A DNA stretch of 64,000 nt from Faecalicatena_A orotica. GTDB lineage: Bacteria; Bacillota; Clostridia; Lachnospirales; Lachnospiraceae. Below, in pieces: positions 1-9,492 of the stretch. The notes below the pieces were generated by a model that worked only from the letters and a program-made list of their open reading frames with translations, ran no database searches and was not told where the DNA came from. The DNA lies in NCBI RefSeq assembly GCF_040545875.1, contig NZ_JBEPMR010000005.1, one strand, 5' to 3'. The translations under genes and the position numbers were made by a program. Within the stretch, counting starts at the first letter, position 1. Every line of letters starts with the position of its first letter.

Positions 1-313
1 GCATGAGGTGGACACAGCTGACATTACATTCCTTCAGGTAATCCAGCTTCTCCCCCACCCCTTTCAGGTTCCCGGCAAACTGGTCAATATACAGCATCAT
101 GCCAAGCATGTCATTTCCCCTATACCAGGAAGGATTGTTTTCCCTCTTCCTGTCGAGCCTTTTCAGGCTTTGCCTCCGGCCCTGGTAAAAGCTGTACATC
201 TGGCTGCATAATTCAAAAAACATATCATCGTTTCCATATAGCTCCATATAAAGCCATTTCAATTCATCATGGTGTCTGTCCATCCGTTGTCTGTATCTTT
301 CATCAACTGTCAT
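1..313 (-). CDS. Amylosucrase-like GH13 enzyme, N-terminal part (cut by window edge)
   Basis: The reading frame begins at an ATG at 313 and runs off the left edge, so about 104 residues are visible. They form an acidic/basic helical N-terminal segment followed by LYIDQFAGNLKGVGEKLDYL, which closely resembles the N-terminus of amylosucrases (GH13 subfamily 4), where a helical domain precedes the first strand of the barrel. Amylosucrase acts on sucrose, transferring its glucose. The start codon overlaps the alpha-galactosidase stop by 11 bases, so the two are translationally coupled. Context makes sense: alpha-galactosidase releases sucrose from raffinose, which this enzyme could then use. A sucrose phosphorylase is less likely because that family lacks the long N-terminal helical segment. 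Catalytic residues lie outside the window. Confidence 0.72.
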   Translation of the reverse strand, partial: MTVDERYRQRMDRHHDELKWLYMELYGNDDMFFELCSQMYSFYQGRRQSLKRLDRKRENNPSWYRGNDMLGMMLYIDQFAGNLKGVGEKLDYLKECNVSCVHLM

Positions 314-2519
314 GTCCTGCTTCCTCCCGAACCAGATGTATCTGATAAGCTAAATATTCCCCCAATTCCACCGGTAATGGCATCCCGGCTTCTGTCAGGG
401 CGCTTCCACTGTACACTGCCCCGCTGTTTTCGTCTTTGTACATGGCTCCTTCATCCAGCCCGCGCAGCCGTACATAATTGACTGTCATATTGCCGTGTTT
501 CGCCAGCATGACGACATTTACGAGCACCTCACCCTTGTCCTCTGCCAGAAATTCCCATGCCCCAGCCTCTTCTTCGAACGGATTGCTCAGTCTGTAGTAT
601 GTTCCGTTCTGGATCAATTCTGCATATTTGTGATAATCTTTTATCTGTTCTCTGACTTCCTCTTTTTCTGTTTCCGTCAGTCTGCACAGGTCCAGTTCAT
701 AACCGAAGGTTCCGGCCATTGCCGTGACGGCCCTCGTCTTCATGGAAGTATGCCTTCCTGTCTGGTGGTTTGGGCATGCGGATACGTGTGAGCCCACGGC
801 GGATACCGGGTACCCGAATGAGGTTCCGTACTGGATCCTTACTCTGTCAATGGCATCGGTATTATCACTGCACCAGATCTGCGGTGTGTAGTACAGCATT
901 CCTGCGTCAAAACGTCCGCCCCCTCCGCTGCATCCCTCGATCAGAATATCCGGGTACCGGGTGGACAGCCTTTCAAGGAAATCATACAGTCCGAGTATAT
1001 AGTCATACATTACCTTCCCCTGGTTTTCTGCCGCCGCGGAATAAACATCCGCAATGCTCCGGTTCATATCCCATTTGACATACTCAATATTTCCCTGATC
1101 CAGTATCCCGCAGATCTGCCCGTAGACTGCGTCCACGACCTCTTTTCTGGAAAAATCCAGTACCAGCTGGTTTCTGGACCTCTGCGGCTTTCTGCCCGGT
1201 ATCGTAAAGGCCCAGTCAGGGTGGGTCCTGTACAGCTCGCTGTCCTCATTGACCATCTCCGGCTCGATCCAAATACCAAACTTGACGCCCAGCGCGTTTA
1301 TTTTCCCAATTAACTCTCCCAGCGTGCCGCCAAGCTTATCCTCGTTCACCTTCCAGTCGCCAAGCCCCCTGTTGTCGTCATCACGGCTGCCAAACCAGCC
1401 GTCATCCATGACAAGCAGTTCAATTCCCACATCGGCCGCATGTTTTGCCAGCTCACAGATCGTATCGCCGTTAAAATCAAAATACGCTGCCTCCCAGCTG
1501 TTTACCAGAACAGGCCGCACCGCATCTCTGTATTTCCCGCGGCAGATATGTTTTCGGATGCAGGTGTGCAGATTCTGCGACAAACGATTCAGTCCGCTGC
1601 CGCTGTATGTCAGGATCACCTCAGGCGCGTAAAATACTTCTCCCGGCTCCAGCGGGTAGGAAAACTGTTCGCCCTGAAGCCCCAGAACTGCACGGGTCTG
1701 GTTATACTGGTCTTTCTCAACCTCACCCTGAAAGCCCCCGCTGTATACAAAAGACATCGCATAGCAGTTTCCGGAATCTTCCGTGGCTTCCTTATCTGCC
1801 AGAATCATCATCGGATTATACTGATGGCTCGATGTGCCCCTCCTGCTTCCGATCATCTGGCTCCCATGAGCAACCGGAACCCTCTGGAAATTCCGTTCCA
1901 TTGCATGCCGCCCGTAAAAACTGATAAAATCATAATTTCCGGTCACAAAATCCAGACAGGCCGACTGGACCTTCTCCAGAAAAATCGTTTCCGGCACACC
2001 GTTTTCACCACACCCATGATTACAAATCACCACGCTCCTCGTGATAATATCCGGCTCCGGCAGCACCCCGTACAGCAGTGTTACCGCAATCCCCTGATTC
2101 TGGTCCTCCAGCTCAATCTTTAGTGTCTCAGCCTCGTCTTCGCCCGCGTAAACAGCCGGAAGCCCTTTCAGGCCATACTTTCCCTTCGAAATCTGGTATC
2201 CCTTATAGCGAAGATCACAGCCATAAGTCCCTGCCCTGTTTTTCAAAATCAGGGCAGGCGTCCGGTAGTCCCCATTCCCGGCACAGGGGAACTCCTGCGG
2301 CAGCGCATCCATCGAATATGTCCTGTCATTTCCCGCATCATAGGGATTCCCGGAGAATCCCCTGTCATAATATGTCAGAAGATAATCCATGCACCCCTGT
2401 ACCTTTTTTCCATAGTAAAGATGAAGTAAAAAACCATATTTATCAACCTGCATCTGATACATCGCAGATTTTGTATGCAGTGTAAACGTCTTATTCTTTT
2501 CGTCAAATGTAATTCCCAT
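303..2519 (-). CDS. Alpha-galactosidase, GH36
   Basis: A 738-residue protein of the usual length for cytoplasmic GH36 alpha-galactosidases (AgaA/MelA/RafA type), which hydrolyse terminal alpha-1,6-galactose from melibiose, raffinose and stachyose. An N-terminal beta-sandwich (about residues 1-330) precedes the TIM barrel. The barrel carries DDGWFGSRDDD, KWDMNRS with the predicted nucleophile Asp484, EGCSGGGGRFD, and CSDNTDAID with the predicted acid/base Asp552. There is no signal peptide, so the enzyme is intracellular. The start at 2519 is chosen because AAAAGGAG precedes it; an upstream in-frame extension has no ribosome site. It follows two sugar permease genes and overlaps the next gene, so it belongs to one uptake-and-degradation operon. 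Confidence 0.95.
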   Translation of the reverse strand: MGITFDEKNKTFTLHTKSAMYQMQVDKYGFLLHLYYGKKVQGCMDYLLTYYDRGFSGNPYDAGNDRTYSMDALPQEFPCAGNGDYRTPALILKNRAGTYGCDLRYKGYQISKGKYGLKGLPAVYAGEDEAETLKIELEDQNQGIAVTLLYGVLPEPDIITRSVVICNHGCGENGVPETIFLEKVQSACLDFVTGNYDFISFYGRHAMERNFQRVPVAHGSQMIGSRRGTSSHQYNPMMILADKEATEDSGNCYAMSFVYSGGFQGEVEKDQYNQTRAVLGLQGEQFSYPLEPGEVFYAPEVILTYSGSGLNRLSQNLHTCIRKHICRGKYRDAVRPVLVNSWEAAYFDFNGDTICELAKHAADVGIELLVMDDGWFGSRDDDNRGLGDWKVNEDKLGGTLGELIGKINALGVKFGIWIEPEMVNEDSELYRTHPDWAFTIPGRKPQRSRNQLVLDFSRKEVVDAVYGQICGILDQGNIEYVKWDMNRSIADVYSAAAENQGKVMYDYILGLYDFLERLSTRYPDILIEGCSGGGGRFDAGMLYYTPQIWCSDNTDAIDRVRIQYGTSFGYPVSAVGSHVSACPNHQTGRHTSMKTRAVTAMAGTFGYELDLCRLTETEKEEVREQIKDYHKYAELIQNGTYYRLSNPFEEEAGAWEFLAEDKGEVLVNVVMLAKHGNMTVNYVRLRGLDEGAMYKDENSGAVYSGSALTEAGMPLPVELGEYLAYQIHLVREEAGHDS

Positions 2520-2597
2520 GATGCCGCTCCTTTTCCCGTTACAGTTTTTCATTCTACATTTCCTTCTGCATCCATACAATTCCTGATTTTACAGTAT

Positions 2598-3449
2598 CTA
2601 CTTCACAGCCCCGTTTACAACACCATTCAGAATCTGCTTCTGGCAGATGATATAGAAGATCAGGATTGGCAGCAATGCCAGCAGATAGGATGCAAATGCC
2701 AGATTGTAATTCGTACCGAACTGTGTCTGGAAATTCAACTGTGCCAATGGCAGTGTATTCTTTCCGCTTCCCGACATAATAACAAGAGGTGTCATAACGT
2801 CATTCCATGTTCCCAGCGCTGTGAGTACAGCCACTGTTGCATGCATAGGCTTCATGATCGGGAAAATGATCTTCCAGTAGGTTCTCCATGTACTCGCCCC
2901 GTCCACACGTGCCGCTTCCTCGAGTGCAACCGGGATATTTTTCAGGTATCCGGTATACAGAAGCACATTCATAGGCATATAGAACACTACATAGAGAATA
3001 ATAACACCAAACCAATTCGCGATTCTAAGCTGCGCCGTCTGCTTTACAAGGGGCATCATCAGGATTGCAAACGGTACGAACATTCCGCTGACAATATATA
3101 AATACGCAAAATTATAAAATTTACTGTGTGTCTTGTTTCTGCCAATCGCATACCCGATCAGAGAATGAATCACAATAGATATAAGTACAGTAGCCAGTGT
3201 AATCAGGATACTGTTTCCAAGGGAATGCCAGAAGTCTGTGACCCGCATTGCCTCGGCAAAATTAGCAAAACTCCATGATTTCGGCAGGGATAGGATTCCC
3301 GAGATACTGTTCGTCATTTCCGAAGGCTGCTTGAATGCAATTACGATCGTTAAGTACATCGGAAATGCAACTGTAATCAGGCCCACGATCAGCATAATCG
3401 TAACCGGCCAGTTCGTTTTTTCTTTTACTTTTACCTTAGCGCCCATCAT
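2598..3449 (-). CDS. ABC sugar transporter permease, MsmG/RafG type
   Basis: A 283-residue inner-membrane permease of the carbohydrate CUT1 family with about six hydrophobic segments. The conserved cytoplasmic loop that contacts the ATPase is visible as EEAARVDGASTWRTYWKIIFP, here residues about 190-210. It begins ATGATG after GGAGGAGCAGTT and overlaps the stop of the partner permease by 4 bases. It pairs with the upstream permease and lipoprotein to import alpha-galactosides. No ATPase gene lies in the operon; in such systems a shared MsmK-type ATPase encoded elsewhere normally energises uptake, which is inference here. Confidence 0.93.
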   Translation of the reverse strand: MMGAKVKVKEKTNWPVTIMLIVGLITVAFPMYLTIVIAFKQPSEMTNSISGILSLPKSWSFANFAEAMRVTDFWHSLGNSILITLATVLISIVIHSLIGYAIGRNKTHSKFYNFAYLYIVSGMFVPFAILMMPLVKQTAQLRIANWFGVIILYVVFYMPMNVLLYTGYLKNIPVALEEAARVDGASTWRTYWKIIFPIMKPMHATVAVLTALGTWNDVMTPLVIMSGSGKNTLPLAQLNFQTQFGTNYNLAFASYLLALLPILIFYIICQKQILNGVVNGAVK

Positions 3450-4312
3450 AACTGCTCCTCCTTCTTTCCTAAGAAATTCATCTGGAATACGGAAATAAAT
3501 ACGATCACAATAAAGAAAATTACTGCATTCGCACTCTGGAATCCAAACTGCCCGCCGCTCATACCGTTGTTGTAAATCAGGTAGGAGATAGATTCTGTAC
3601 TCTGTGCAGGCCCGCCTTTTGTCAATGACATGATCTGGTCAAATACCATCAGGAAATCTTTCATACAGAGGACCATGTTAATCGTAAAAAATGGAAGAAT
3701 CAGGGGGAATGTCAGGCTTTTGAACTTCTGAAAACCTGTTGCCCCGTCAATCGCGCCCGCCTCGTACACATCCTCCGGCACCGTCTGCAGACCCGAAATA
3801 TAAATAATCGTGTTCATCGCAATCGCCTGCCATGCACAGACAATCATAATTGCAACCCATGCCCATTTCGTGCTTGACAGCATGCTTGCCCCGTTTCCCG
3901 TAAGAGCCTTTGCTATGACAGGAAGGATATATGTAAAAAAGTAATTGAAAATGTAACCTACAACCAGTGCCCCTAAAATCTTCGGTATAAAATACAGACC
4001 GCGCAGTGCACTCTTTCCCTTGATCTTGCTGTTTAGTCCAAGTGCCAGCAGAAGACTGATAATATTGACCACGATAGTCGTTACAATCGCCAGCTTAAAC
4101 GTGAACAGGTATGATTTACCGACCCTCACGTCCTGGAACAGATCGACATAGTTTCGAATCCCTACCCAGTCATAGGCGCCATAACCTTTATAATTTGTAA
4201 AACTGTAAATAACACCCTTTATCAAAGGCAGTGTGTTAAAACAGAAAAACAGTGCCAGGATGGGTATTGTAATCAGCAGAAATGTCAGCTTCCTGTTATT
4301 CATTTTCCTCAT
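3446..4312 (-). CDS. ABC sugar transporter permease, MsmF/RafF type
   Basis: A 288-residue membrane protein of the CUT1 permease family. It starts with a positively charged N-terminus and a hydrophobic helix (about residues 9-30), has the periplasmic-loop signature KGVIYSFTNYKGYG, and carries the ATPase-coupling loop EDVYEAGAIDGATGFQKFKS near residue 190. A strong GGAGGAGAGGGAACT ribosome site precedes the ATG. Only 15 bases separate it from the substrate-binding lipoprotein gene, and it overlaps the next permease by 4 bases, so the three form one importer. Confidence 0.93.
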   Translation of the reverse strand: MRKMNNRKLTFLLITIPILALFFCFNTLPLIKGVIYSFTNYKGYGAYDWVGIRNYVDLFQDVRVGKSYLFTFKLAIVTTIVVNIISLLLALGLNSKIKGKSALRGLYFIPKILGALVVGYIFNYFFTYILPVIAKALTGNGASMLSSTKWAWVAIMIVCAWQAIAMNTIIYISGLQTVPEDVYEAGAIDGATGFQKFKSLTFPLILPFFTINMVLCMKDFLMVFDQIMSLTKGGPAQSTESISYLIYNNGMSGGQFGFQSANAVIFFIVIVFISVFQMNFLGKKEEQL

Positions 4313-4327
4313 AGTTCCCTCTCCTCC

Positions 4328-5620
4328 CTATTTTGAAGAACCCTTGTTTGCTTCATAATCTTCTACCTTACGGATGATATCCCTGTTATATCTCAGCCAG
4401 TCCGTATCAAACTTCTTCAGGAACGCATCTGTATCCTGTTTGAGCAGGAACGTTTGTATCTGTGCATCGACCGCCATTTCACTCGGGTAATAGTGATCCT
4501 GGTAGTCCGTCATCCTGCCTTCCTCTATGAAGGACTTTACCCCGTCCAGCATCGGAGCCAGATCGAAATCGCCCTCTTTACACGGAACCGCATTCTGCTC
4601 GTCGAGATATTTCTGCACATTTTCATCCTTCAAAAGAAAGTCAAGAACCTCATACGCCGCTTCTTTATTTTCACTGTCTTCCATCACACAGAATTGCAAA
4701 TCCACACCTGAGTTCAGCACATTCTCGTCTGCCTCGCTGCTCCCCGGCATCACGAAGGAATCAATATACATATCCGGGTTCACTGATTTAATCTGCGGCA
4801 CTGCATAACTCCCGATCGTGTACATCGCAGACTCTCCATTTGCAAATGCGGTACATGCATCGTTATATCCATATGCGAACGGGTCCTCAGGACCGTAATC
4901 CAGAAGTTCCAGCATTTTCTCCGAAACCTCCCGGTACTCATCCTTAAATTTTGTTTCCCCTTTGTTGACCTGACTGCACACATCTGCCGGAGCCAGATCC
5001 ACTGCCAATGCATTCCACGGTGCCAGGCAAGTCCATGTGTCCTTAAAACCAAAGGAAAGCGGGCGGATTCCGGCTGCTTCTATCTCTTCACACAGGGCCG
5101 TGAATTCTTCCCAGTTTTCCGGGATCTCCCATCCGTGTTCCTCAAACATCTCCCTGTTATAAAGCACTCCGGCGGCATTTGCCACATAAGGGACTCCGTA
5201 AACACCTTCCTCCGGTACAAACTCGAGGGCTTTCAGAATGTCCTGATAAGCAGGCTTGATATCGCTTAGCCCTTCATAATCCGAGATATCTGCCAGCATA
5301 TCGGAATCCAGAAAATAGGAATAATTAATATCCCCTCCGATGCCGATAATATCCGGAATGTCTTCCCTTACGAATCTGGTCTTCAGAATTGTCATTGCTT
5401 CATTTGGCGAATCAATCGTCAGATGGATATCATCATGTGATGCATTGAATTCTTCCTCAAGCTCCTTAAAAACCTCTACGGCTTCCGGTTTGTACTGTAC
5501 CAGTTCAATTTCTACTTTTCCGCTGTTTTTCTCACCGGACTGGCATCCGGTAAGGGCAAGGGCCGCCAGCATGGTACCCGCCGTGAGCAGGCTTAATCGT
5601 CTTACACTTCTTCTTTTCAT
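4328..5620 (-). CDS. Extracellular sugar-binding lipoprotein of ABC importer, MsmE/RafE type
   Basis: A 430-residue solute-binding protein. The N-terminus is a lipoprotein signal (basic MKRRSVRR, hydrophobic stretch, lipobox ALTGC) with the lipidated Cys near residue 26. The mature part has the SBP_bac_1 fold, with recognisable family features such as the GVPYVANAAGVLYNREMFEE segment and the W-rich ligand-binding region in the second half. It sits on the outer face of the membrane and hands oligosaccharide to the two permeases encoded downstream. As the first gene of the operon, it is transcribed from the intergenic region shared with the divergent AraC regulator. The substrate is inferred to be raffinose-family sugar from the neighbouring alpha-galactosidase. 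Confidence 0.93.
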   Translation of the reverse strand: MKRRSVRRLSLLTAGTMLAALALTGCQSGEKNSGKVEIELVQYKPEAVEVFKELEEEFNASHDDIHLTIDSPNEAMTILKTRFVREDIPDIIGIGGDINYSYFLDSDMLADISDYEGLSDIKPAYQDILKALEFVPEEGVYGVPYVANAAGVLYNREMFEEHGWEIPENWEEFTALCEEIEAAGIRPLSFGFKDTWTCLAPWNALAVDLAPADVCSQVNKGETKFKDEYREVSEKMLELLDYGPEDPFAYGYNDACTAFANGESAMYTIGSYAVPQIKSVNPDMYIDSFVMPGSSEADENVLNSGVDLQFCVMEDSENKEAAYEVLDFLLKDENVQKYLDEQNAVPCKEGDFDLAPMLDGVKSFIEEGRMTDYQDHYYPSEMAVDAQIQTFLLKQDTDAFLKKFDTDWLRYNRDIIRKVEDYEANKGSSK

Positions 5621-5876
5621 CTGCCACTACTCCTTTCAAAGATAACCCACTTATGTGTTTCCAGTTCCTGACATACCGACCTTTTCCTCAGTACAACTGT
5701 TTTCATGTTCTCCTTTTTCTCTTCCCTTTCATATCTTTTTGCATGGTTTAAATACTGCCGGCACCCTTCAAACCATCCTTTTTTTGGATTAACTATATTA
5801 TAACATCTCATTATGCGTCTATAAATATCCATATATTTGCGTTTTTATACCTTTATGCAATATTTAGGAAAATAAT

Positions 5877-5906
5877 TTGAAGTCACCTTGCATTATGGTA
5901 TATAAT
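5877..5906 (+). promoter_or_regulatory. Predicted sigma-A promoter of the AraC regulator gene
   Basis: TTGAAG at 5877-5882 and a perfect TATAAT at 5901-5906, spaced by 18 bases, lie 37 bases before the start codon of the AraC-family gene. The 220 bases to the left hold the divergent, weaker promoter of the sugar operon (a TATAAT on the minus strand near 5793-5798 without a clear -35 box), which fits an activator-dependent promoter. Confidence 0.6.
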
Positions 5907-5942
5907 GAAAAAAACATCCCATCCCGAAAGGAGCCAGGTATC

Positions 5943-6809
5943 ATGAGTGATATTTTATTTTCTGTATTTCCGAATGAAAATTTCATAGACTTAAGCCTCT
6001 ACCAGTTCGGCTGGGAACACTGCGCCCCGGCACATTCTTACGGACCGGCTGCCCGCAACCATTTTCTGTTCCACTATGTCATCTCGGGAACCGGTACACT
6101 GATGGCAGATGATGCGAAAGGTATGACACAGACTTATCAGGTAAAAAGCGGTCAGGGGTTCATGATCTTTCCGCAGCAGATCAACACCTATATTTCCGAT
6201 GCAGAATATCCCTGGGAATATGTCTGGCTTGAATTTGACGGGCTCCGTGTGAAGGAAGCCATAGAAATCGCAGGACTTGGCCGTGATAATCCTGTCTACC
6301 ACGCGCATTCAAAGGACCTGCGTCAGGATATGATGAACGAAATGCTATACATTGCCCAGCACGGAGACGCGGCTCCGTTTCATCTGATCGGGCACTTATT
6401 TCTGTTTCTGGACTTTCTGACCCGCTCGGCCGCCTCCATGCACCTCAACCAGGGCGGGCGGCTGCGTGACTTTTATATACGCGAAGCACTCGCTTTTATC
6501 GAGCAGAACTTCCAGAATGACATCTCCGTCGAGGATATTGCTACAACATGCGGCCTGAACAGGAGCTATTTCGGAAAGATCTTCAAAGATACAGTAGGAA
6601 AATCCCCTCAGGAATTCCTGCTGAACTACCGCATGGCAAAAGCAGCTGAACTGCTGAAGCTCACCACACTTTCTATCGGTGATATCAGCAATGCGGTTGG
6701 CTACGCAAATCAGCTGCATTTCTCAAGGGCTTTCAAAAATGTATACGGGCTCTCTCCGCGAAGCTGGAGAAACCAGAACCAGGTAATCCGGCAGGATTCC
6801 AGTCAATGA
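5943..6809 (+). CDS. AraC-family transcriptional regulator (RafR/MsmR-like)
   Basis: A 288-residue regulator with an N-terminal cupin-type sugar-sensing domain (about residues 15-160) and a C-terminal double helix-turn-helix (about 190-285). The second half shows the family signature, including DISNAVGYANQLHFSRAFKN followed by GLSPRSWR. The start at 5943 is chosen for its AAGGAG ribosome site; a possible upstream start at 5877 overlaps the predicted promoter. It is divergent from the alpha-galactoside operon and is very likely its sugar-responsive activator. This is family inference; no operator was proven. Confidence 0.9.
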   Translation: MSDILFSVFPNENFIDLSLYQFGWEHCAPAHSYGPAARNHFLFHYVISGTGTLMADDAKGMTQTYQVKSGQGFMIFPQQINTYISDAEYPWEYVWLEFDGLRVKEAIEIAGLGRDNPVYHAHSKDLRQDMMNEMLYIAQHGDAAPFHLIGHLFLFLDFLTRSAASMHLNQGGRLRDFYIREALAFIEQNFQNDISVEDIATTCGLNRSYFGKIFKDTVGKSPQEFLLNYRMAKAAELLKLTTLSIGDISNAVGYANQLHFSRAFKNVYGLSPRSWRNQNQVIRQDSSQ

Positions 6810-6834
6810 CACCTTGCCCCGCTCATGGCACAGC

Positions 6835-7404
6835 CTATGTTTCCATCCCCTTTACGCATGACCGGAACATCTGTGCCATAAACCGGGCCATATCCTCAGG
6901 CTCTGCCTGAAATCCGCTCTCTGCCCACTTCTGTATGGTGCCTGCACAGCCGTTGACGATAAATCCATACAGCCATTCCAGTTTCTCCTCCCCTATATCC
7001 GGATACAGCTTTTTCCAGTCCCCCAATGAATCCTCCTCCGCAAAATACATCAGCTTCCGTAAGAACTCCTTATCCCCGTATTTTCCGAACATCGCCCTGC
7101 AGAGTTCTTCATTTTCCCTGATCTTCTTAAGAATCTCTATAGGCAGTATTCCCGTATAGTCCTCCTGCACCATATTGCTGGCAGAATCCTGCACATCCCG
7201 GTAAAACTCCTCCTCGATCTTGTCCAGCAGATCATATACATCCTCATAATGGGCATAGAAAGTCGCCCGGTTAATATCTGCCATCCCACAGATCTCTTTC
7301 ACAGTAATCTTCCCCAGCGGTTTTTCCGACAGAAGCTTAAGAAAACTGTGCCGTATCATATTCCTCGTGTACCTGACACGCCTGTCCAAATCTGAATTTT
7401 TCAT
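6835..7404 (-). CDS. TetR/AcrR-family transcriptional regulator
   Basis: A 189-residue protein with the TetR N-terminal DNA-binding domain: TRNMIRHSFLKLLSEKPLGK, then the recognition region ITVKEICGMADINRATFYAH at about residues 30-52. The C-terminal half resembles the TetR_C_7-type ligand domain. The ATG at 7404 is preferred over a TTG six bases upstream. It is divergent from the SDR gene at 7585, so it may repress that gene and itself. The 180-base gap contains two GTTGTC-containing motifs that could be part of an operator, but the symmetry is poor. Confidence 0.85.
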   Translation of the reverse strand: MKNSDLDRRVRYTRNMIRHSFLKLLSEKPLGKITVKEICGMADINRATFYAHYEDVYDLLDKIEEEFYRDVQDSASNMVQEDYTGILPIEILKKIRENEELCRAMFGKYGDKEFLRKLMYFAEEDSLGDWKKLYPDIGEEKLEWLYGFIVNGCAGTIQKWAESGFQAEPEDMARFMAQMFRSCVKGMET

Positions 7405-7584
7405 AAACAATCAACACTTCTTTCTAATCTGTTGTCTAACTTACGTTTCACAAAAATCTGATGGTTGTCAACTTCCCCTGCCTTTATTATATTTTAAGTA
7501 AGAACAGAAAGCAACGCCGTGTTGTATATCTGTAAACATCTGTAAACAAAACTCCATTTATTCAGAACCAAGGAGGCGCTGATC

Positions 7585-8616
7585 ATGAAACACACACAAT
7601 ATATCGTAACCGGAGCTGCCGGACACCTCGGCAGCCATATAGCAGCCGGACTTTTGAAACAGGGATATCCTGTCCTGGGCCTCATCCTGCCGGATGAATT
7701 GCAGGATGTGCCGGACCCTCCCCCAGGACTTTCCTATATCGCAGGGGATGTCCGTGATCCGGAAACAATGGAAATGCTGTTTACTGCGGCATCAGAAAAT
7801 CTGCATGAAGCCTCCACCGGGAAGCCCGGTGTCGTGCTGATCCACTGTGCAGGCCTCATTTCCATCTACGGCGGCCCGACCCCTGCCGTGTATTCCGTAA
7901 ATGTAGGCGGAACGAAGAATGTCGTAGACGCCTGTATCCGCCACCATGTAAAGCGTCTGGTCTATGTCAGCAGTGTCCACGCTATCCCCGAAACACCGGA
8001 CCAGACAATTATATCCGAGATCAGGACTTTCTCCCCTGACGACGTAACGGGCTACTATGCCAAGACAAAAGCAGAAGCAACCCAATACGTTTTAGACAGT
8101 ACCAAACGCGGACTCGATGCCGTGGTGGTACATCCGTCCGGCATCATCGGACCTGCCAGACACCCTTCCGGCAGCATGCTTCACATGATCGCCCATTATA
8201 CACAGAAGGGGATGCCTGTAGCCGTACGCGGCGGATATGATTTTGTCGACGTGCGCGATGTCGCATCCGGAGTAATCAAGGCCTCCCAAAAAGGAAGATC
8301 TGGAGAGTGCTACATCCTCTGCAACCGGTTTGTCACGCTTAAAGAACTCTTCGGGGAACTCTCAGCAGCTACCGGACAGAAAAGGCCACGGATCTTCCTC
8401 CCCGCATGGATCGCCAAATGTGCGGCGCCTTTTGCACAACTGCACTACAAATGCTGGAAAAAAACGCCTGTTTTCACACCATATGCCATGTATACACTGA
8501 CATCCAACGGGAACTTTTCACACGAAAAAGCAAGCAGGGAGCTGGGATATCATCCCCGCCCCCTGCACCAGACCATAGCCGACATGATCAGGCAGATGAA
8601 GAAAGAGAAGCGTTAA
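7585..8616 (+). CDS. NAD-dependent epimerase/dehydratase, extended SDR family
   Basis: A 343-residue extended short-chain dehydrogenase/reductase. The Rossmann nucleotide-binding motif TGAAGHLGSH lies at residues 9-18, and the catalytic Tyr-x3-Lys is visible as GYYAKTKAEA near residues 155-164, preceded by VYVSSVHAIPE. The substrate cannot be deduced; related proteins reduce or epimerise sugar nucleotides, dihydroflavonol-like ketones or steroids. AAGGAGG lies upstream of the ATG. Its stop codon overlaps that of the convergent peptidase gene by 4 bases. Divergence from the TetR gene suggests control by that regulator. Confidence 0.88.
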   Translation: MKHTQYIVTGAAGHLGSHIAAGLLKQGYPVLGLILPDELQDVPDPPPGLSYIAGDVRDPETMEMLFTAASENLHEASTGKPGVVLIHCAGLISIYGGPTPAVYSVNVGGTKNVVDACIRHHVKRLVYVSSVHAIPETPDQTIISEIRTFSPDDVTGYYAKTKAEATQYVLDSTKRGLDAVVVHPSGIIGPARHPSGSMLHMIAHYTQKGMPVAVRGGYDFVDVRDVASGVIKASQKGRSGECYILCNRFVTLKELFGELSAATGQKRPRIFLPAWIAKCAAPFAQLHYKCWKKTPVFTPYAMYTLTSNGNFSHEKASRELGYHPRPLHQTIADMIRQMKKEKR

Positions 8617-9446
8617 CTCCCGGGCAGCACAGCCAGCGCCTGGCTGCCCATCTCCCGGTAACGCTCTTCTACTAACGCTTTCTCATATCTGGTCCCCCCG
8701 GACTTTTCCAGTGGGTCATTAAAATAATAGTACTCACGATCCACACCGACAAGCAGGAGACAGTGTTCTTCTGCCGGCCAGATATACTCTTTTCCGGTCT
8801 CCAGAATGGTCCAGCTGCGTCCTTCATAGCTCGGCTGCATACCAATCGTGGCCCAGAGGATCACAGGGATTCCATTGCCGATATATTCTTTGCATATATT
8901 CTGCAGTGTCATCCCTGTCAGGTCCTTCACCCGTTCTCCTCCCGCCGCCTCCACAAGCGCATCATGTATCACCGGGGCAAAGCAGCCAAAACCATTTCCC
9001 CTCGGATCACCGATAAAATAATAATAAGGACTGTTCCCGTAATATTGCCCGTCCTTCCAGTAATATTTCCCAATCCTCAGATACTGGTCTATAAATTCAT
9101 CCACAGTAATGTCAACCCCTGCATACGACAGAGCCATCACCGAAGTCACGCTCTCACATCCTGTCGGGTAGTCGTCCTGATTCATAAAAGGAACCGTTAT
9201 TATCCTGTCTGTCTCCCCCGTCCCGGAAGAAGCACCCTTTTTCCCACCGTCCATATAACTGCCTCCTGCACCAGATTGATCATTTTCTTCCTCCCCGCCG
9301 TTTCCTGCCGCCGCAATCCGTGATTGTGCATGTTTATCCATATGAACCGCCTTCGTGTAAAAAATACTGAGCACCGCAATACTTATATAAAGAGCGAGTC
9401 TGACCAGCTGCATCCTGTGCCCGCCGTCTCTCCTGAATTCTGACAT
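8613..9446 (-). CDS. Membrane-anchored or secreted C39-like cysteine peptidase (Peptidase_C39_2)
   Basis: A protein of about 277 residues with one hydrophobic N-terminal segment (LALYISIAVLSIFY) acting as a signal or anchor, then a low-complexity Gly/Glu/Ser linker and a papain-like C39_2 domain. The presumed catalytic Cys is in QDDYPTGCESV, the His in the AEEHCLLLVGVD segment and the Asp/Asn in YYFNDPL. It is not the N-terminal peptidase of a bacteriocin exporter: there is no ABC part and it stands outside the peptide clusters. The start is uncertain (GTG 9452, ATG 9446 or an internal ATG before MQLVRL preceded by AGGAGAG). Confidence 0.8.
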   Translation of the reverse strand: MSEFRRDGGHRMQLVRLALYISIAVLSIFYTKAVHMDKHAQSRIAAAGNGGEEENDQSGAGGSYMDGGKKGASSGTGETDRIITVPFMNQDDYPTGCESVTSVMALSYAGVDITVDEFIDQYLRIGKYYWKDGQYYGNSPYYYFIGDPRGNGFGCFAPVIHDALVEAAGGERVKDLTGMTLQNICKEYIGNGIPVILWATIGMQPSYEGRSWTILETGKEYIWPAEEHCLLLVGVDREYYYFNDPLEKSGGTRYEKALVEERYREMGSQALAVLPGS

Positions 9447-9492
9447 ATGCACTCTGATTTTTGCTTCTTATAACTATTATAATCGGCAGGGG

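Noticed and set aside
303..2123. Long plus-strand frames opposite the alpha-galactosidase gene
   Set aside because: They lie antisense to a gene with full GH36 motifs and have no ribosome sites or recognisable domains.
8613..9446. C39-like peptidase considered as the leader peptidase of the lanthipeptide
   Set aside because: It is an exported or anchored C39_2 protein outside the island, in DNA of different composition, and it lacks the transporter fusion of LanT; the precursor also has no double-Gly site.
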